The notes below the pieces were generated by a model. The model ran no database searches, was not told where the DNA came from, and saw nothing but the letters and a program-made list of their open reading frames with translations. Below, piece after piece: positions 1 to 6,545 of a stretch of DNA of 9,559 bases. Each line of letters begins with the position of its first letter. The first letter of the stretch is position 1. Origin of the DNA: Bacillota bacterium (GTDB taxonomy: Bacteria; Bacillota; Clostridia; Christensenellales; Aristaeellaceae); contig JAEWWY010000160.1 in the NCBI GenBank assembly GCA_023458835.1, positions 1 through 9,559 on the forward strand, read 5' to 3'. The position numbers and the translations under genes are program-made.

Positions 1-598
1 GGATATAGGCAAAGGGCGCGTAATGCAGCCCCAGTACCAGCATGCTGGGAAACATACCCTGGCACCACCACAGCGGCATTTCAATGCCGAACAGGGCGGC
101 CAGCAGGCCGTTGGAGGTGCCTGTGACGGCGCGGCTACTAAATACGTTCTGCCAGACCACCGCCAGCGTCCATTGGGGCATGATATAAGGAAAGATGAAG
201 ATGGCGCTCAAGTATTTTTTGAATTTCAGGTTGGTGCGCGTCACCAGGTAGGCGAAGATGCCGCCGTAGGCAATGGAAAAAAGGCAGGAGAAAACCGAAA
301 GCAGCAGGGAGTTGATGAGGGGCACCCACAGATTGATCTGGCTCAATTTTCCGAAAAACAGGTCCTGCCAATTGTACAGGGTGTAGCCTTCGGTCAGGCC
401 CGTATAGTGGGCATCCACCGAGCCGGGATGTACGGTGACGGTATCCAGAAGGATGGATACCATCGGCGCAATGGTGGACACGGTGAGTACAAGGCCAAGC
501 AGGAGCAGAATCGCGTTTTGAGGCTTGGTGATATAAGTCCGGAATCTGTTGAACGCGATTTTCATCGTGCCTGGGTTTAGGACAGGAGCTTGTTCCAT
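1..598 (-). CDS. ABC transporter permease, Fe3+/ThiP-like type (partial, C-terminus beyond window edge)
   Basis: This gene encodes an inner-membrane permease of a binding-protein-dependent ABC importer. The 199 residues present show membrane segments at about 29-51, 92-118 and 130-151, with a fourth beginning near 184. The stretch around 92-150 (LINSLLLS, then AYLVTRTNLKFKKYL, then FPYIMPQWTLAVVWQ) resembles the first half of the large two-domain permeases of the FbpB/ThiP type rather than short MalF-type sugar permeases. If so, the full protein would be about 550 residues or more, with a second permease half outside the window. The start at 598 is chosen because AAGGGGG sits five bases upstream; an internal ATG at 565 has no such site. 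It follows the binding-protein gene by 84 bases on the same strand and should share its transcript. The substrate cannot be read from this fragment. The family call is made from remembered sequence patterns. Confidence 0.8.
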   Translation of the reverse strand, partial: MEQAPVLNPGTMKIAFNRFRTYITKPQNAILLLLGLVLTVSTIAPMVSILLDTVTVHPGSVDAHYTGLTEGYTLYNWQDLFFGKLSQINLWVPLINSLLLSVFSCLFSIAYGGIFAYLVTRTNLKFKKYLSAIFIFPYIMPQWTLAVVWQNVFSSRAVTGTSNGLLAALFGIEMPLWWCQGMFPSMLVLGLHYAPFAYI

Positions 599-617
599 GT
601 TTTCCCCCTTATTACCA

Positions 618-645
618 TACAAGGGGCATTTTCATGCCCCTTGTA
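618..645 (-). other. Perfect 12-bp intergenic hairpin between binding-protein and permease genes
   Basis: The arms TACAAGGGGCAT and ATGCCCCTTGTA pair perfectly around a four-base loop that reads GAAA on the transcribed minus strand, a GNRA-type tetraloop. The sequence after it on that strand (TGGTAATAAGGGGG) is not U-rich, so a simple rho-independent terminator is unlikely. By analogy with malE-malF-type intergenic hairpins, it may protect the upstream binding-protein mRNA from 3' exonucleases and so raise its yield relative to the permease. That role is inferred. Confidence 0.75.
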
Positions 646-682
646 CGGTCAACGGCCTGTTGAGTGAAGCGTTTTTCGCGGA

Positions 683-1990
683 TTACTTGTTGCCCACGAT
701 CATATCGATCCAGTCGCCCAGGTCAAAGGAAACCTGCGCGCAATAGGCGGGATCTTCCACCACAAGCTGGCCGCCCTCGGCGGAGGTCCACCACTCGTAG
801 CCACGGTCGTTTTTGGCGGGATACGTGTCCACACCGTCCACAAAACCGTCCTTAGAGTGATCCTGGTTGCAGGCGGGGTTGGCGCTGTAGCCGCCCATGT
901 CCTTGCCCCAGGCGGAGAAGCCTTCCTTCGTGGTGGTCATGTAGGCGATGAAGGCGCAGGCAGTCCAGGGCAGGGGGGAGGTCTTCACTACCTGCAGGTA
1001 GTGCTTGTAGGCATAGCCGCCGATGCCGGTGTAATCATCCTGATAGGCGGCGATGGCAACGTTGTTGACAGAGGCTTCCGCGGATTCTTCCACGGAGCGC
1101 AGCTTGGAGTACACCAGCAGCCCGGCCTGGCCGGCGGCGGAGGTGGTGACCAGCGTGTTGCAGATGGGTCCGTCGTCGGTCTGCTCGTTGTACTGCTCAC
1201 ACCACAATTTGATAAAGGCCAGGCCATACTTGGCGTTTTCAGCCGTCAGGCCCAGGGTTTCCACATCGGCGGACACTTCGGCCACAGTCGTTTGGAAGTA
1301 GGCCTGCTTTTCGGGGGCCAGGGCGTCAAAGGCGTCCTTCAGATAGTTGGCGTAGGTGTCCTGGGTCAGCATGTACAGGAAGTTTTTGCCCACCAGCTCG
1401 GAGTTGACGCCCATGAACAGGGGCGCCTGGCCTTCGGCCACAAAATCCCAGCAGTTGGTGAAGACGGCGCCGGAGGTGTTGTTGAACATGAACACCTTGT
1501 TCAGCGTTTGCAGCGCCAGGGGGTAGCCGTTGGCTGCCTGGTCAACGCCCTCGGCTTCCGCCCACTCCTTGGGGATGAAGTTCAGAAGGTTGCCCGTATC
1601 CAGCATCTTGGACTGGATCTGGTTGCCGTCCTGGATCAGCGTCATGGAATAGATGTGCTGGGCGCTCTTGATATCGGCGTTCAGCGTGGTGAAGATGGAG
1701 TTGTTTTTCGGCTGGGACCATTCGATGGTGCCGGTATAGTTGGGATCGATGGTTTTCAGCAGCGCCACAAAGCTCTCGCCGGCGGTCTTGCCGCGGCTGG
1801 AGTTGCCGATGCCGTACATTACCTTGCCGTTGGATTCCTCAATGGCCTTTTTGTACAGATCCTCATTGGTCATGGCCTGGGCCTGGGCAATGATCTCTTC
1901 CACGCTGCCGGCTTGCGCGGCCAGCGCGGCAAAGGTGAAGGACGTCATGGCCAGGATCAGGGCGAGAAGGGCAGCCAATACCTTTTTCAT
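683..1990 (-). CDS. Fe3+-type ABC transporter substrate-binding protein
   Basis: This 435-residue exported protein should deliver a small ligand to the permease encoded just downstream. Residues 1-27 form a signal peptide: MKK, a hydrophobic core, then AQA before Gly28. There is no lipobox cysteine. The mature protein resembles the family of Fe3+, thiamine, polyamine and sugar-phosphate binders (FbpA/AfuA-like), helped by the ThiP-like partner permease. It is longer than the roughly 340 residues usual for FbpA. No adjacent Tyr-Tyr pair is present, so the classic ferric site is not evident. Six cysteines (C180, C264, C277, C346, C374, C417) could form disulfides outside the membrane. Start: AAAGGAG lies eight bases before ATG at 1990. 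An upstream ATG at 2059 would lie ahead of the -10 box and is rejected. The ligand is unknown. Confidence 0.8.
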   Translation of the reverse strand: MKKVLAALLALILAMTSFTFAALAAQAGSVEEIIAQAQAMTNEDLYKKAIEESNGKVMYGIGNSSRGKTAGESFVALLKTIDPNYTGTIEWSQPKNNSIFTTLNADIKSAQHIYSMTLIQDGNQIQSKMLDTGNLLNFIPKEWAEAEGVDQAANGYPLALQTLNKVFMFNNTSGAVFTNCWDFVAEGQAPLFMGVNSELVGKNFLYMLTQDTYANYLKDAFDALAPEKQAYFQTTVAEVSADVETLGLTAENAKYGLAFIKLWCEQYNEQTDDGPICNTLVTTSAAGQAGLLVYSKLRSVEESAEASVNNVAIAAYQDDYTGIGGYAYKHYLQVVKTSPLPWTACAFIAYMTTTKEGFSAWGKDMGGYSANPACNQDHSKDGFVDGVDTYPAKNDRGYEWWTSAEGGQLVVEDPAYCAQVSFDLGDWIDMIVGNK

Positions 1991-2042
1991 GATCGGGTCT
2001 CCTTTTCTGTTGTTTTTCGGTTTCTCATAAACCTCTATATGA

Positions 2043-2069
2043 ATTATATGGGCGTACACGGCTAAAATA
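2043..2069 (-). promoter_or_regulatory. Promoter of the Fe3+-type transporter operon
   Basis: On the minus strand a perfect -10 TATAAT lies at 2043-2048. About 17 bases upstream (roughly 2066-2071) only TTTATT is found, a poor -35 match. A perfect -10 with a weak -35 suits a promoter needing an activator. The leader would be about 45 bases, ending at the AAAGGAG site ahead of 1990. Confidence 0.55.
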
Positions 2070-2127
2070 AACTGGACAAAGCTGCTATTATCCCTGTGAT
2101 CCTGCTTACTTTCATGTGGGATGCGGT

Positions 2128-2167
2128 AAAAAACAAACCGGATGCCCCTAAAAGGGGAAACATCCGG
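2128..2167 (-). terminator. Rho-independent terminator of the XRE regulator gene
   Basis: Read on the minus strand, CCGGATG (2167-2161) pairs with CATCCGG (2144-2138). Inside it, CCCCT pairs with AGGGG around a three-base loop, with a three-base bulge on one side. The stem is followed directly by TTTGTTTTTT (2137-2128). It lies about 43 bases past the stop codon of the XRE gene and insulates it from the transporter promoter further on. Transcription in the plus direction finds no U tract, so it should work one way only. Confidence 0.88.
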
Positions 2168-2209
2168 TGGCGTGCATCCATAAATTGAATTGGCGAAAGC
2201 CGGTTCCTT

Positions 2210-3433
2210 CTAGGAAACGGCCTGCGCTTTCTCATTGCCTTTTTGCCTGCTGACCATAAAATATTTGATAATACAATACACCATGGTGATCAAAACCATT
2301 TGAAGCAGCGCCGCCGGGATGCCCTCGACGTCGTAGGACAAAACCGGGCTGGGGTCGGAAATACCCACGTAAACGGTGATGCTGCTGAATACGCCAATGA
2401 TTTTTGCGCCAAATAATGCGTTTCTTATGCTTAAAAGCAGGAGTACCATGCGTTCCAGCCGGTCCTTGCCGCCGCGGAGCATGCGGATGAAGGTTATCGC
2501 CATCACCACAAAGGTGACGACCAGCAGCGCAAGAAACACGATACCTCCAATGGCGGACCCGGAGCCGCCGGTCCACACATAAAGCATGGACGGAACAAAG
2601 AACAGGGCCGCTACTCCCAGCAAAAAAGCGCCCTGCATCCACGCCATGCGCCGGGTCATGCCGGTCTTATAGCTCAATGCGGCGATCATCGACTTTTCAT
2701 CCATCCCAAAGCCCAGCCACTGCCGGGCCAAATAGGCGGCCAGCGCCGCCGCGGCAAGGCATATCGCCAGCAGCGCCGGCAGTTGGGCACGGTAGGCGTC
2801 AAGGGAAAGAACGCTGTTGACATAGTCCAGCCCCTGGGCCGACACCATAGGCCAGAGCAGGATGAGGGCCCACACGTTGAACCCAAAGACGGCAAAGGCG
2901 GTCCTGTGAAGGAGGAAAGCAGTGGCAGAAGAAATGGCGCCTTCCCCCGGCATGGCTCCATCCTGCAGCGCTGCATTGGCGCGCAGAAGCTGCATGATTT
3001 CCAAAACCACGCTGGCAAGCAGGAACGCAAGCCCCAGGCCAAAGGCCACCAGGGGCGTGAAATAGGTGTAGGCTACGGCAAAATGGCACACGATTCCCAG
3101 CACTGTCAAGGCGGCGGCGATACTGGATGTACTTTTGAACCGGTTTATGGTATGAGTGAAGATGCGCTGCATCTGCTTTTCTGCTTTTATGCGGGCCTTC
3201 TCCTCATTCCCCGGCTCCTTTTCCCCCCGCTCACCCCGGAGGATATCGTCGCAGGTGACCCCAAACACTTCCGCCAGCACGGGGATCAGAGCAAGGTCGG
3301 GGCTGCTTTCATCCCGCTCCCACTTGCTGACCGTCTTATTGGATACGAAAAGCCGCTGCGCCACCTCTTCCTGTGTCAGGCCGTTTGCCTTGCGCAGCGC
3401 CGCCAGGAAGCTGCCGATCGATTTCTTTTCCAT
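2210..3433 (-). CDS. XRE-family HTH regulator with C-terminal multi-pass membrane domain
   Basis: This 407-residue protein is probably a membrane-bound DNA-binding regulator. Residues 6-61 form a typical XRE/Cro helix-turn-helix (LRKANGLTQEEVAQRLFVS, then NKTVSKWERDESSPD as the recognition region). A charged linker (about 66-98, rich in E, K and R) leads to a hydrophobic domain with likely membrane helices near 103-123, 126-148, 179-199, 216-236, 264-286, 293-317, 333-355 and 372-394. The membrane part matches no domain I can name. The start at 3433 is supported by GGGAGAGG just upstream. A longer reading from 3490 would run across the promoter's -10 box. The gene stands alone, ends in a strong terminator, and is divergent from the lacI gene. 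Its targets and signal are unknown; sensing of envelope stress or antibiotics is one possibility seen for regulators of this layout, but nothing here proves it. Confidence 0.85.
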   Translation of the reverse strand: MEKKSIGSFLAALRKANGLTQEEVAQRLFVSNKTVSKWERDESSPDLALIPVLAEVFGVTCDDILRGERGEKEPGNEEKARIKAEKQMQRIFTHTINRFKSTSSIAAALTVLGIVCHFAVAYTYFTPLVAFGLGLAFLLASVVLEIMQLLRANAALQDGAMPGEGAISSATAFLLHRTAFAVFGFNVWALILLWPMVSAQGLDYVNSVLSLDAYRAQLPALLAICLAAAALAAYLARQWLGFGMDEKSMIAALSYKTGMTRRMAWMQGAFLLGVAALFFVPSMLYVWTGGSGSAIGGIVFLALLVVTFVVMAITFIRMLRGGKDRLERMVLLLLSIRNALFGAKIIGVFSSITVYVGISDPSPVLSYDVEGIPAALLQMVLITMVYCIIKYFMVSRQKGNEKAQAVS

Positions 3434-3456
3434 ATTTTCCTCTCCCGTCGTTTCTG

Positions 3457-3485
3457 ATTCTACGGGAAGGCGACACAAAATACAA
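3457..3485 (-). promoter_or_regulatory. Probable promoter of the XRE regulator gene
   Basis: On the minus strand, TAGAAT (3462-3457, five of six matches to the -10 consensus) is preceded at a 17-base spacing by TTGTAT (3485-3480, three of six). The implied leader is short, about 20 bases, and holds the GGGAGAGG ribosome site. The location fits the start chosen at 3433. Confidence 0.5.
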
Positions 3486-3548
3486 CCCACAAGGCGGCGA
3501 ATCTGTCTCCGTTTTGTAGAATGCGCCCCTTTGCCGCGTTCCTCTTGC

Positions 3549-3578
3549 TTGCGCTTTCCGGGGGGCTTATGCTAAAAT
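3549..3578 (+). promoter_or_regulatory. Probable promoter of the lacI-type gene
   Basis: An extended -10, TGC followed by TAAAAT (3570-3578), lies 18 bases after a weak -35, TTGCGC (3549-3554). Extended -10 promoters tolerate a poor -35. The leader to the ATG at 3708 would be about 120 bases. Confidence 0.5.
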
Positions 3579-3588
3579 GTAAACATTT
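3575..3588. promoter_or_regulatory. Palindromic operator candidate overlapping the lacI promoter
   Basis: AAATGT, a two-base AA spacer, then ACATTT makes a perfect 6+6 inverted repeat. It overlaps the -10 hexamer and runs into the expected transcription start, where a bound repressor would block polymerase. Self-repression by the LacI protein encoded downstream is the simplest idea, but another regulator such as the divergent XRE protein could bind here. Confidence 0.45.
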
Positions 3589-3677
3589 CACAACATCGTC
3601 CTTTCCGAAGAAAAAGCCTGCCCGTTGGCACCGTGCGCCGCGGGCCGGGAGGTTGGGGAGGGCGGCCGAAATCGGGA

Positions 3678-3693
3678 GCCGCCGCGCGGCGGC
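3678..3693 (+). other. GC-only 16-base palindrome ahead of the lacI ribosome binding site
   Basis: GCCGCCGC followed by GCGGCGGC is a perfect palindrome ending 14 bases before the start codon and only a few bases before the GGGGGAAAGG ribosome site. In RNA it can fold into a six-pair, all-GC hairpin with a four-base loop. It may slow initiation or simply be a leader structure; its role is inferred. Confidence 0.5.
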
Positions 3694-3707
3694 ATCGGGG
3701 GAAAGGC

Positions 3708-4766
3708 ATGGTCAAAAACCACAGGCCCACGCTCAAGCAGGTGGCCCAGGTGGCCCAGGTTTCCCAATCCACCGCTTCCATGATCCTCAACCAGAAAAGC
3801 GGCGTTTCCTTCAACCGGGAAACCGTAGACAGGGTATATTCGGCGGCGCTGCGCCTGGGGTATCTGAAGGAGGATGCCCCGGTTTCCAGCGTGTTTCAAA
3901 AGCGGGTGGTGGCTATTTTTACTTCCACCATCACAGGTTATTACTACACCGCGCTGATCCAGGCCATCGAGCAGGCGGCCCAGCAGGAAAACTACGAGGC
4001 GCTGTGTTTTCAGACGTATCACAGCGCCACGCGGGAAATGTCGGGGATCTCCATGTTCAGCCACAGCGATATCGCGGGCATCATTTTCACGTATGTGCCG
4101 CAGAATTATGCCATGCTTGAAAACATCCCCCAGGATATCCCGGTGGTGGTGATCGGCGATCACAACGCCTTTTTGCGGGCCGATATGGTCGAAACCAACA
4201 ACTATGCCGCGGGGATGATCATGGCCCGGCACATCCTGTCCCTGGGCCACCGCCATGTGGCCTTCCTGAACGATTTCTTTGAGTGGCAGGGTTACCCTAC
4301 CTCCACGCGGCTAAAGGGCGTACAGGCGGTATTTGACCAGCAGCCGGACGCGGTGCTGTACGTTCAAAGCCAGCAGGCGGTGGGAGAATTGGCCCTGGGC
4401 AGCTACATGACCCGGCGCAAGGCCGGGTATGAAATGATGCAAGCCTGCCTGGCGGAGCATCCCCAGGCGACCGCCATCATGGCCATCACCGACGTGCTGG
4501 CCTATGGCGTGCTGGACGCCCTGTACGAACGCAATCTCCGGGTGCCCGAGGATTACAGCGTCTGCGGTTTTGACAACAACTTTGCTTCCGATCTGCTGGG
4601 GCTGACGACACTGGACCATCATATGTTTGAAATCGGCATCCAGGCGTTTTTACTGCTCCACGCCAAAATACGCAAGGAGCAGGTGCTCCCCTTAAGCACC
4701 ATCACCAAGACGGAGCTGCTGGGCAGCCTGATCCCCCGGCGGTCCACCGCCGCCCTCAGGGCCTGA
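3708..4766 (+). CDS. LacI/GalR-family transcriptional regulator
   Basis: This 352-residue DNA-binding protein is likely a ligand-controlled repressor. Residues 8-27 hold the LacI-type helix-turn-helix (TLKQVAQVAQVSQSTASMIL), followed by VSFNRETVDRVYSAALRLGY. The ligand-binding domain (about 67-342) resembles periplasmic sugar binders: YYYTALIQAIEQAAQ near 78-92, VETNNYAAG at 161-169, and PEDYSVCGFDNN near 280-291. The usual hinge pattern after LGY (PNxxAxxL) is missing; KEDAPVSSVFQKR stands there instead. The start at 3708 is chosen because GGGGGAAAGG is adjacent and the HTH begins at once; an in-frame ATG at 3633 would add 25 Gly/Arg-rich residues. It lies 210 bases ahead of the Dpp-type operon on the same strand and is its most likely local regulator. 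The effector is unknown; a sugar is usual for the family. Confidence 0.92.
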   Translation: MVKNHRPTLKQVAQVAQVSQSTASMILNQKSGVSFNRETVDRVYSAALRLGYLKEDAPVSSVFQKRVVAIFTSTITGYYYTALIQAIEQAAQQENYEALCFQTYHSATREMSGISMFSHSDIAGIIFTYVPQNYAMLENIPQDIPVVVIGDHNAFLRADMVETNNYAAGMIMARHILSLGHRHVAFLNDFFEWQGYPTSTRLKGVQAVFDQQPDAVLYVQSQQAVGELALGSYMTRRKAGYEMMQACLAEHPQATAIMAITDVLAYGVLDALYERNLRVPEDYSVCGFDNNFASDLLGLTTLDHHMFEIGIQAFLLLHAKIRKEQVLPLSTITKTELLGSLIPRRSTAALRA

Positions 4767-4791
4767 ATGCCAACAGACGGTTAGCCACCTC

Positions 4792-4822
4792 CTCCCGCCA
4801 GGCGGGAGAAATTTTTGCCTTT
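4792..4822 (+). terminator. Probable terminator after the lacI gene
   Basis: CTCCCGC (4792-4798) pairs with GCGGGAG (4802-4808) around the loop CAG, followed by AAATTTTTGCCTTTT. The seven-pair GC-rich stem with a slightly delayed U tract, 25 bases after the stop codon, fits an intrinsic terminator. It separates lacI from the transporter promoter that follows. Confidence 0.7.
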
Positions 4823-4873
4823 TATTAAAATAATTTTAGTATATTGACAAATATTTTATAACTATGCTATGCT
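4820..4873 (+). promoter_or_regulatory. Promoter of the Dpp-type operon with AT-rich upstream element
   Basis: A perfect -35 TTGACA (4844-4849) is followed after 18 bases by TATGCT (4868-4873), itself preceded by TGC, giving an extended -10. The run from 4820 to 4843 is almost entirely A and T and could act as an UP element for RNA polymerase. Expected start of transcription is near 4880, giving a leader of about 97 bases. Confidence 0.72.
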
Positions 4874-4889
4874 TTTATCACCATGTGGG

Positions 4890-4912
4890 ATTTGGCCGGT
4901 ATTTGGCGAAAT
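4890..4912 (+). promoter_or_regulatory. Repeat cluster just past the Dpp operon transcription start, possible operator
   Basis: ATTTGGC occurs twice, at 4890-4896 and 4901-4907, eleven bases apart (one helical turn). The second copy forms an imperfect palindrome, ATTTGGCGAAAT (10 of 12 symmetric), centred on GC. The position just after the promoter fits a repressor site, perhaps for the LacI protein, but it does not resemble the palindrome at the lacI promoter. Confidence 0.3.
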
Positions 4913-4976
4913 TCTACAAAAAGAACGTAACCCATCACAACGGTAAAGAACGGAATGAAAAACGGGAGGTATCGGT

Positions 4977-6515
4977 ATGCTGCGGTTTAAAAAAGCATTG
5001 GCCCTTTTCCTCGTCCTGATGATGGCCATGGGCGGCCTTTTGACAGGCGCGCAGGCGGAAAGCGCGAAGGTGGACCGGCTGCGCGTTGGCGTCGCTTCCA
5101 TCCTGCCCACCATGGACCCCTGCTACGCCGTGGGTATTGCCCAGATGGCCGTGTACTACAACGTGTTCGACCTGCTGCTGGAAGCCGACCCAACGGCGGC
5201 TGACGGTGTCAAGGGCCTGCTGGCCACCGCCTGGAAGCAAGTGGATGATGTGACCTGGGATATCACGCTTCGCCAGGGCGTCACCTTTCAAAACGGGGAA
5301 GCTTTAACCGCCGAGGATGTAGCGTTCACCTTCGAGCGCATCCTGGACCCCGGCTATGGCGACGGGACCATCCGCACGCTGTTCTCCACCCTCAAAAGCG
5401 TCACCGCGCCGGATGATTACACGGTCCGTTTCGTGACCAATTCCCCCGACGGGGTATTTCTGCAGCGGCTGTCCTCGGTGTGGGGCGCCTATATCGTGCC
5501 CAAGGACTATGTGACGGAGGTCGGAAACGAGGCCTTCCAGCTTGCGCCCATCGGCACGGGGCCTTACAAGGTAAGTGAGTTCACCCCCGAGAAGATCACG
5601 CTGGAAGCCTATGACGGCTTCTGGGGCGACGCGCCCAACGCAAAGACTATTGAATTCGTGCTGTACAGTGAGACGGCGGCCAGGACCACCGCGCTGATTA
5701 CCGGCGAGGCGGATATGATCGCCCAGGTCACCACCGACATGATCCCCACCCTGGAAGCCGAACCGAACCTCAGCGTGGCTGGCGGCGAGGTGCTGAACAT
5801 CCATACGGTGGTGTTTTATGCCAACACCGCGCCCATGAGCGATGTAAATTTCCGCCTGGCTCTGGCCTGGTCCGTGGACCGGGATCTGCTGGCGCAGGCG
5901 CTGTGGGACGGCCGCACCGTGGTGCCCAACGGGCATCAGTTCAAGGAGTACGGGCAGGGTTACATCGAGGATTACAAGGGCATCGGCTATGACGTGGAAA
6001 AGGCCAAGGAATACTTGGCCAAGTCCTCCTACAACGGGGAGACCATCAAATACACCCTGCGCAACGGCTACTATACCAACGGCAACGCGGCCGCGGAGGC
6101 CATCGTGGCCATGTGGAACGCCATCGGCATCAAGGCCGAGGTGGATATCCGCGACACCTTCAAGTGGGACGAAGTCACCGACATGCGCACCTGGTCCACC
6201 GCCTCCCGCATGAACGATATCCTGGGCGGCGTATGGATGCTGTGGGCCCCCGGCTCCAACCCGGCCAATTTCGCGTGGCTTAACGGCATGCCTCCCGAAT
6301 GGCTGGAAGTGGGCGATAAGCTGGAAAAAGAAACGGACCCCGCCGCCCGCGCGGAGCTGATCAAGCAGATGCTGACCATCTGGGATGAGCAGGGCATGGG
6401 CCTTTGCCTGTACAACAATGCCGAATTCTTCGGCGTACGCAAGGGCATCGACTGGACGCCCAGCACCGATCAGCGTATGAATTTCCGGGCGGATAATCTG
6501 AAGTTCAGCAACTAA
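4977..6515 (+). CDS. Family-5 ABC transporter substrate-binding protein (Dpp/Opp type)
   Basis: This 512-residue exported protein binds the substrate for the importer encoded downstream. Residues 1-27 are a signal peptide ending in AQA before Glu28, with no lipobox cysteine. The family signature spans about 83-122 (TAWKQ, WDITLRQGVTFQNGEALTAEDVAF, FERIL). GTGPYKV follows near 193-199, and NFRLALAWSVDRDLL near 291-305 is also typical. Length is normal for the family. GGGAGG lies seven bases before ATG 4977. Members of this family carry peptides, nickel, heme or oligosaccharides, and the sequence alone does not settle which. The neighbouring LacI-type regulator favours considering an oligosaccharide or glycoside. 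A CRPxxR-like or other ligand-specific motif was not recognised. Confidence 0.93.
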   Translation: MLRFKKALALFLVLMMAMGGLLTGAQAESAKVDRLRVGVASILPTMDPCYAVGIAQMAVYYNVFDLLLEADPTAADGVKGLLATAWKQVDDVTWDITLRQGVTFQNGEALTAEDVAFTFERILDPGYGDGTIRTLFSTLKSVTAPDDYTVRFVTNSPDGVFLQRLSSVWGAYIVPKDYVTEVGNEAFQLAPIGTGPYKVSEFTPEKITLEAYDGFWGDAPNAKTIEFVLYSETAARTTALITGEADMIAQVTTDMIPTLEAEPNLSVAGGEVLNIHTVVFYANTAPMSDVNFRLALAWSVDRDLLAQALWDGRTVVPNGHQFKEYGQGYIEDYKGIGYDVEKAKEYLAKSSYNGETIKYTLRNGYYTNGNAAAEAIVAMWNAIGIKAEVDIRDTFKWDEVTDMRTWSTASRMNDILGGVWMLWAPGSNPANFAWLNGMPPEWLEVGDKLEKETDPAARAELIKQMLTIWDEQGMGLCLYNNAEFFGVRKGIDWTPSTDQRMNFRADNLKFSN

Positions 6516-6545
6516 GCGACGGGGTGCTTCCCTGTTTAATGAAAA

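Noticed and set aside
23..580. Open frame of 185 codons on the plus strand at the window start
   Set aside because: The minus strand reads as a membrane permease with hydrophobic helices and a ribosome site; the plus frame is a Gln/Gly/His-rich shadow.
618..645. Intrinsic terminator between the binding protein and permease genes
   Set aside because: The stem is strong but no U tract follows in the direction of transcription, and the permease gene depends on read-through.
683..1990. Naming the binding protein as an iron transporter component
   Set aside because: The family includes thiamine, polyamine, phosphonate and sugar-phosphate binders, and the tandem tyrosine iron ligands are not visible.
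857..2065. Open frame of 402 codons on the plus strand opposite the Fe3+-type binding protein
   Set aside because: It is the antisense shadow of a clearly real gene, very rich in Gly, Val and His, with no family-like motif and no ribosome site.
3575..3590. CcpA catabolite-response element at the lacI promoter
   Set aside because: The first half fits, but the central CG and the right-hand half of the consensus do not, so only a generic operator palindrome is claimed.
5304..5936. Open frame of 210 codons on the minus strand inside the family-5 binding-protein gene
   Set aside because: It lies wholly within a full-length conserved gene on the other strand and has no recognisable features.
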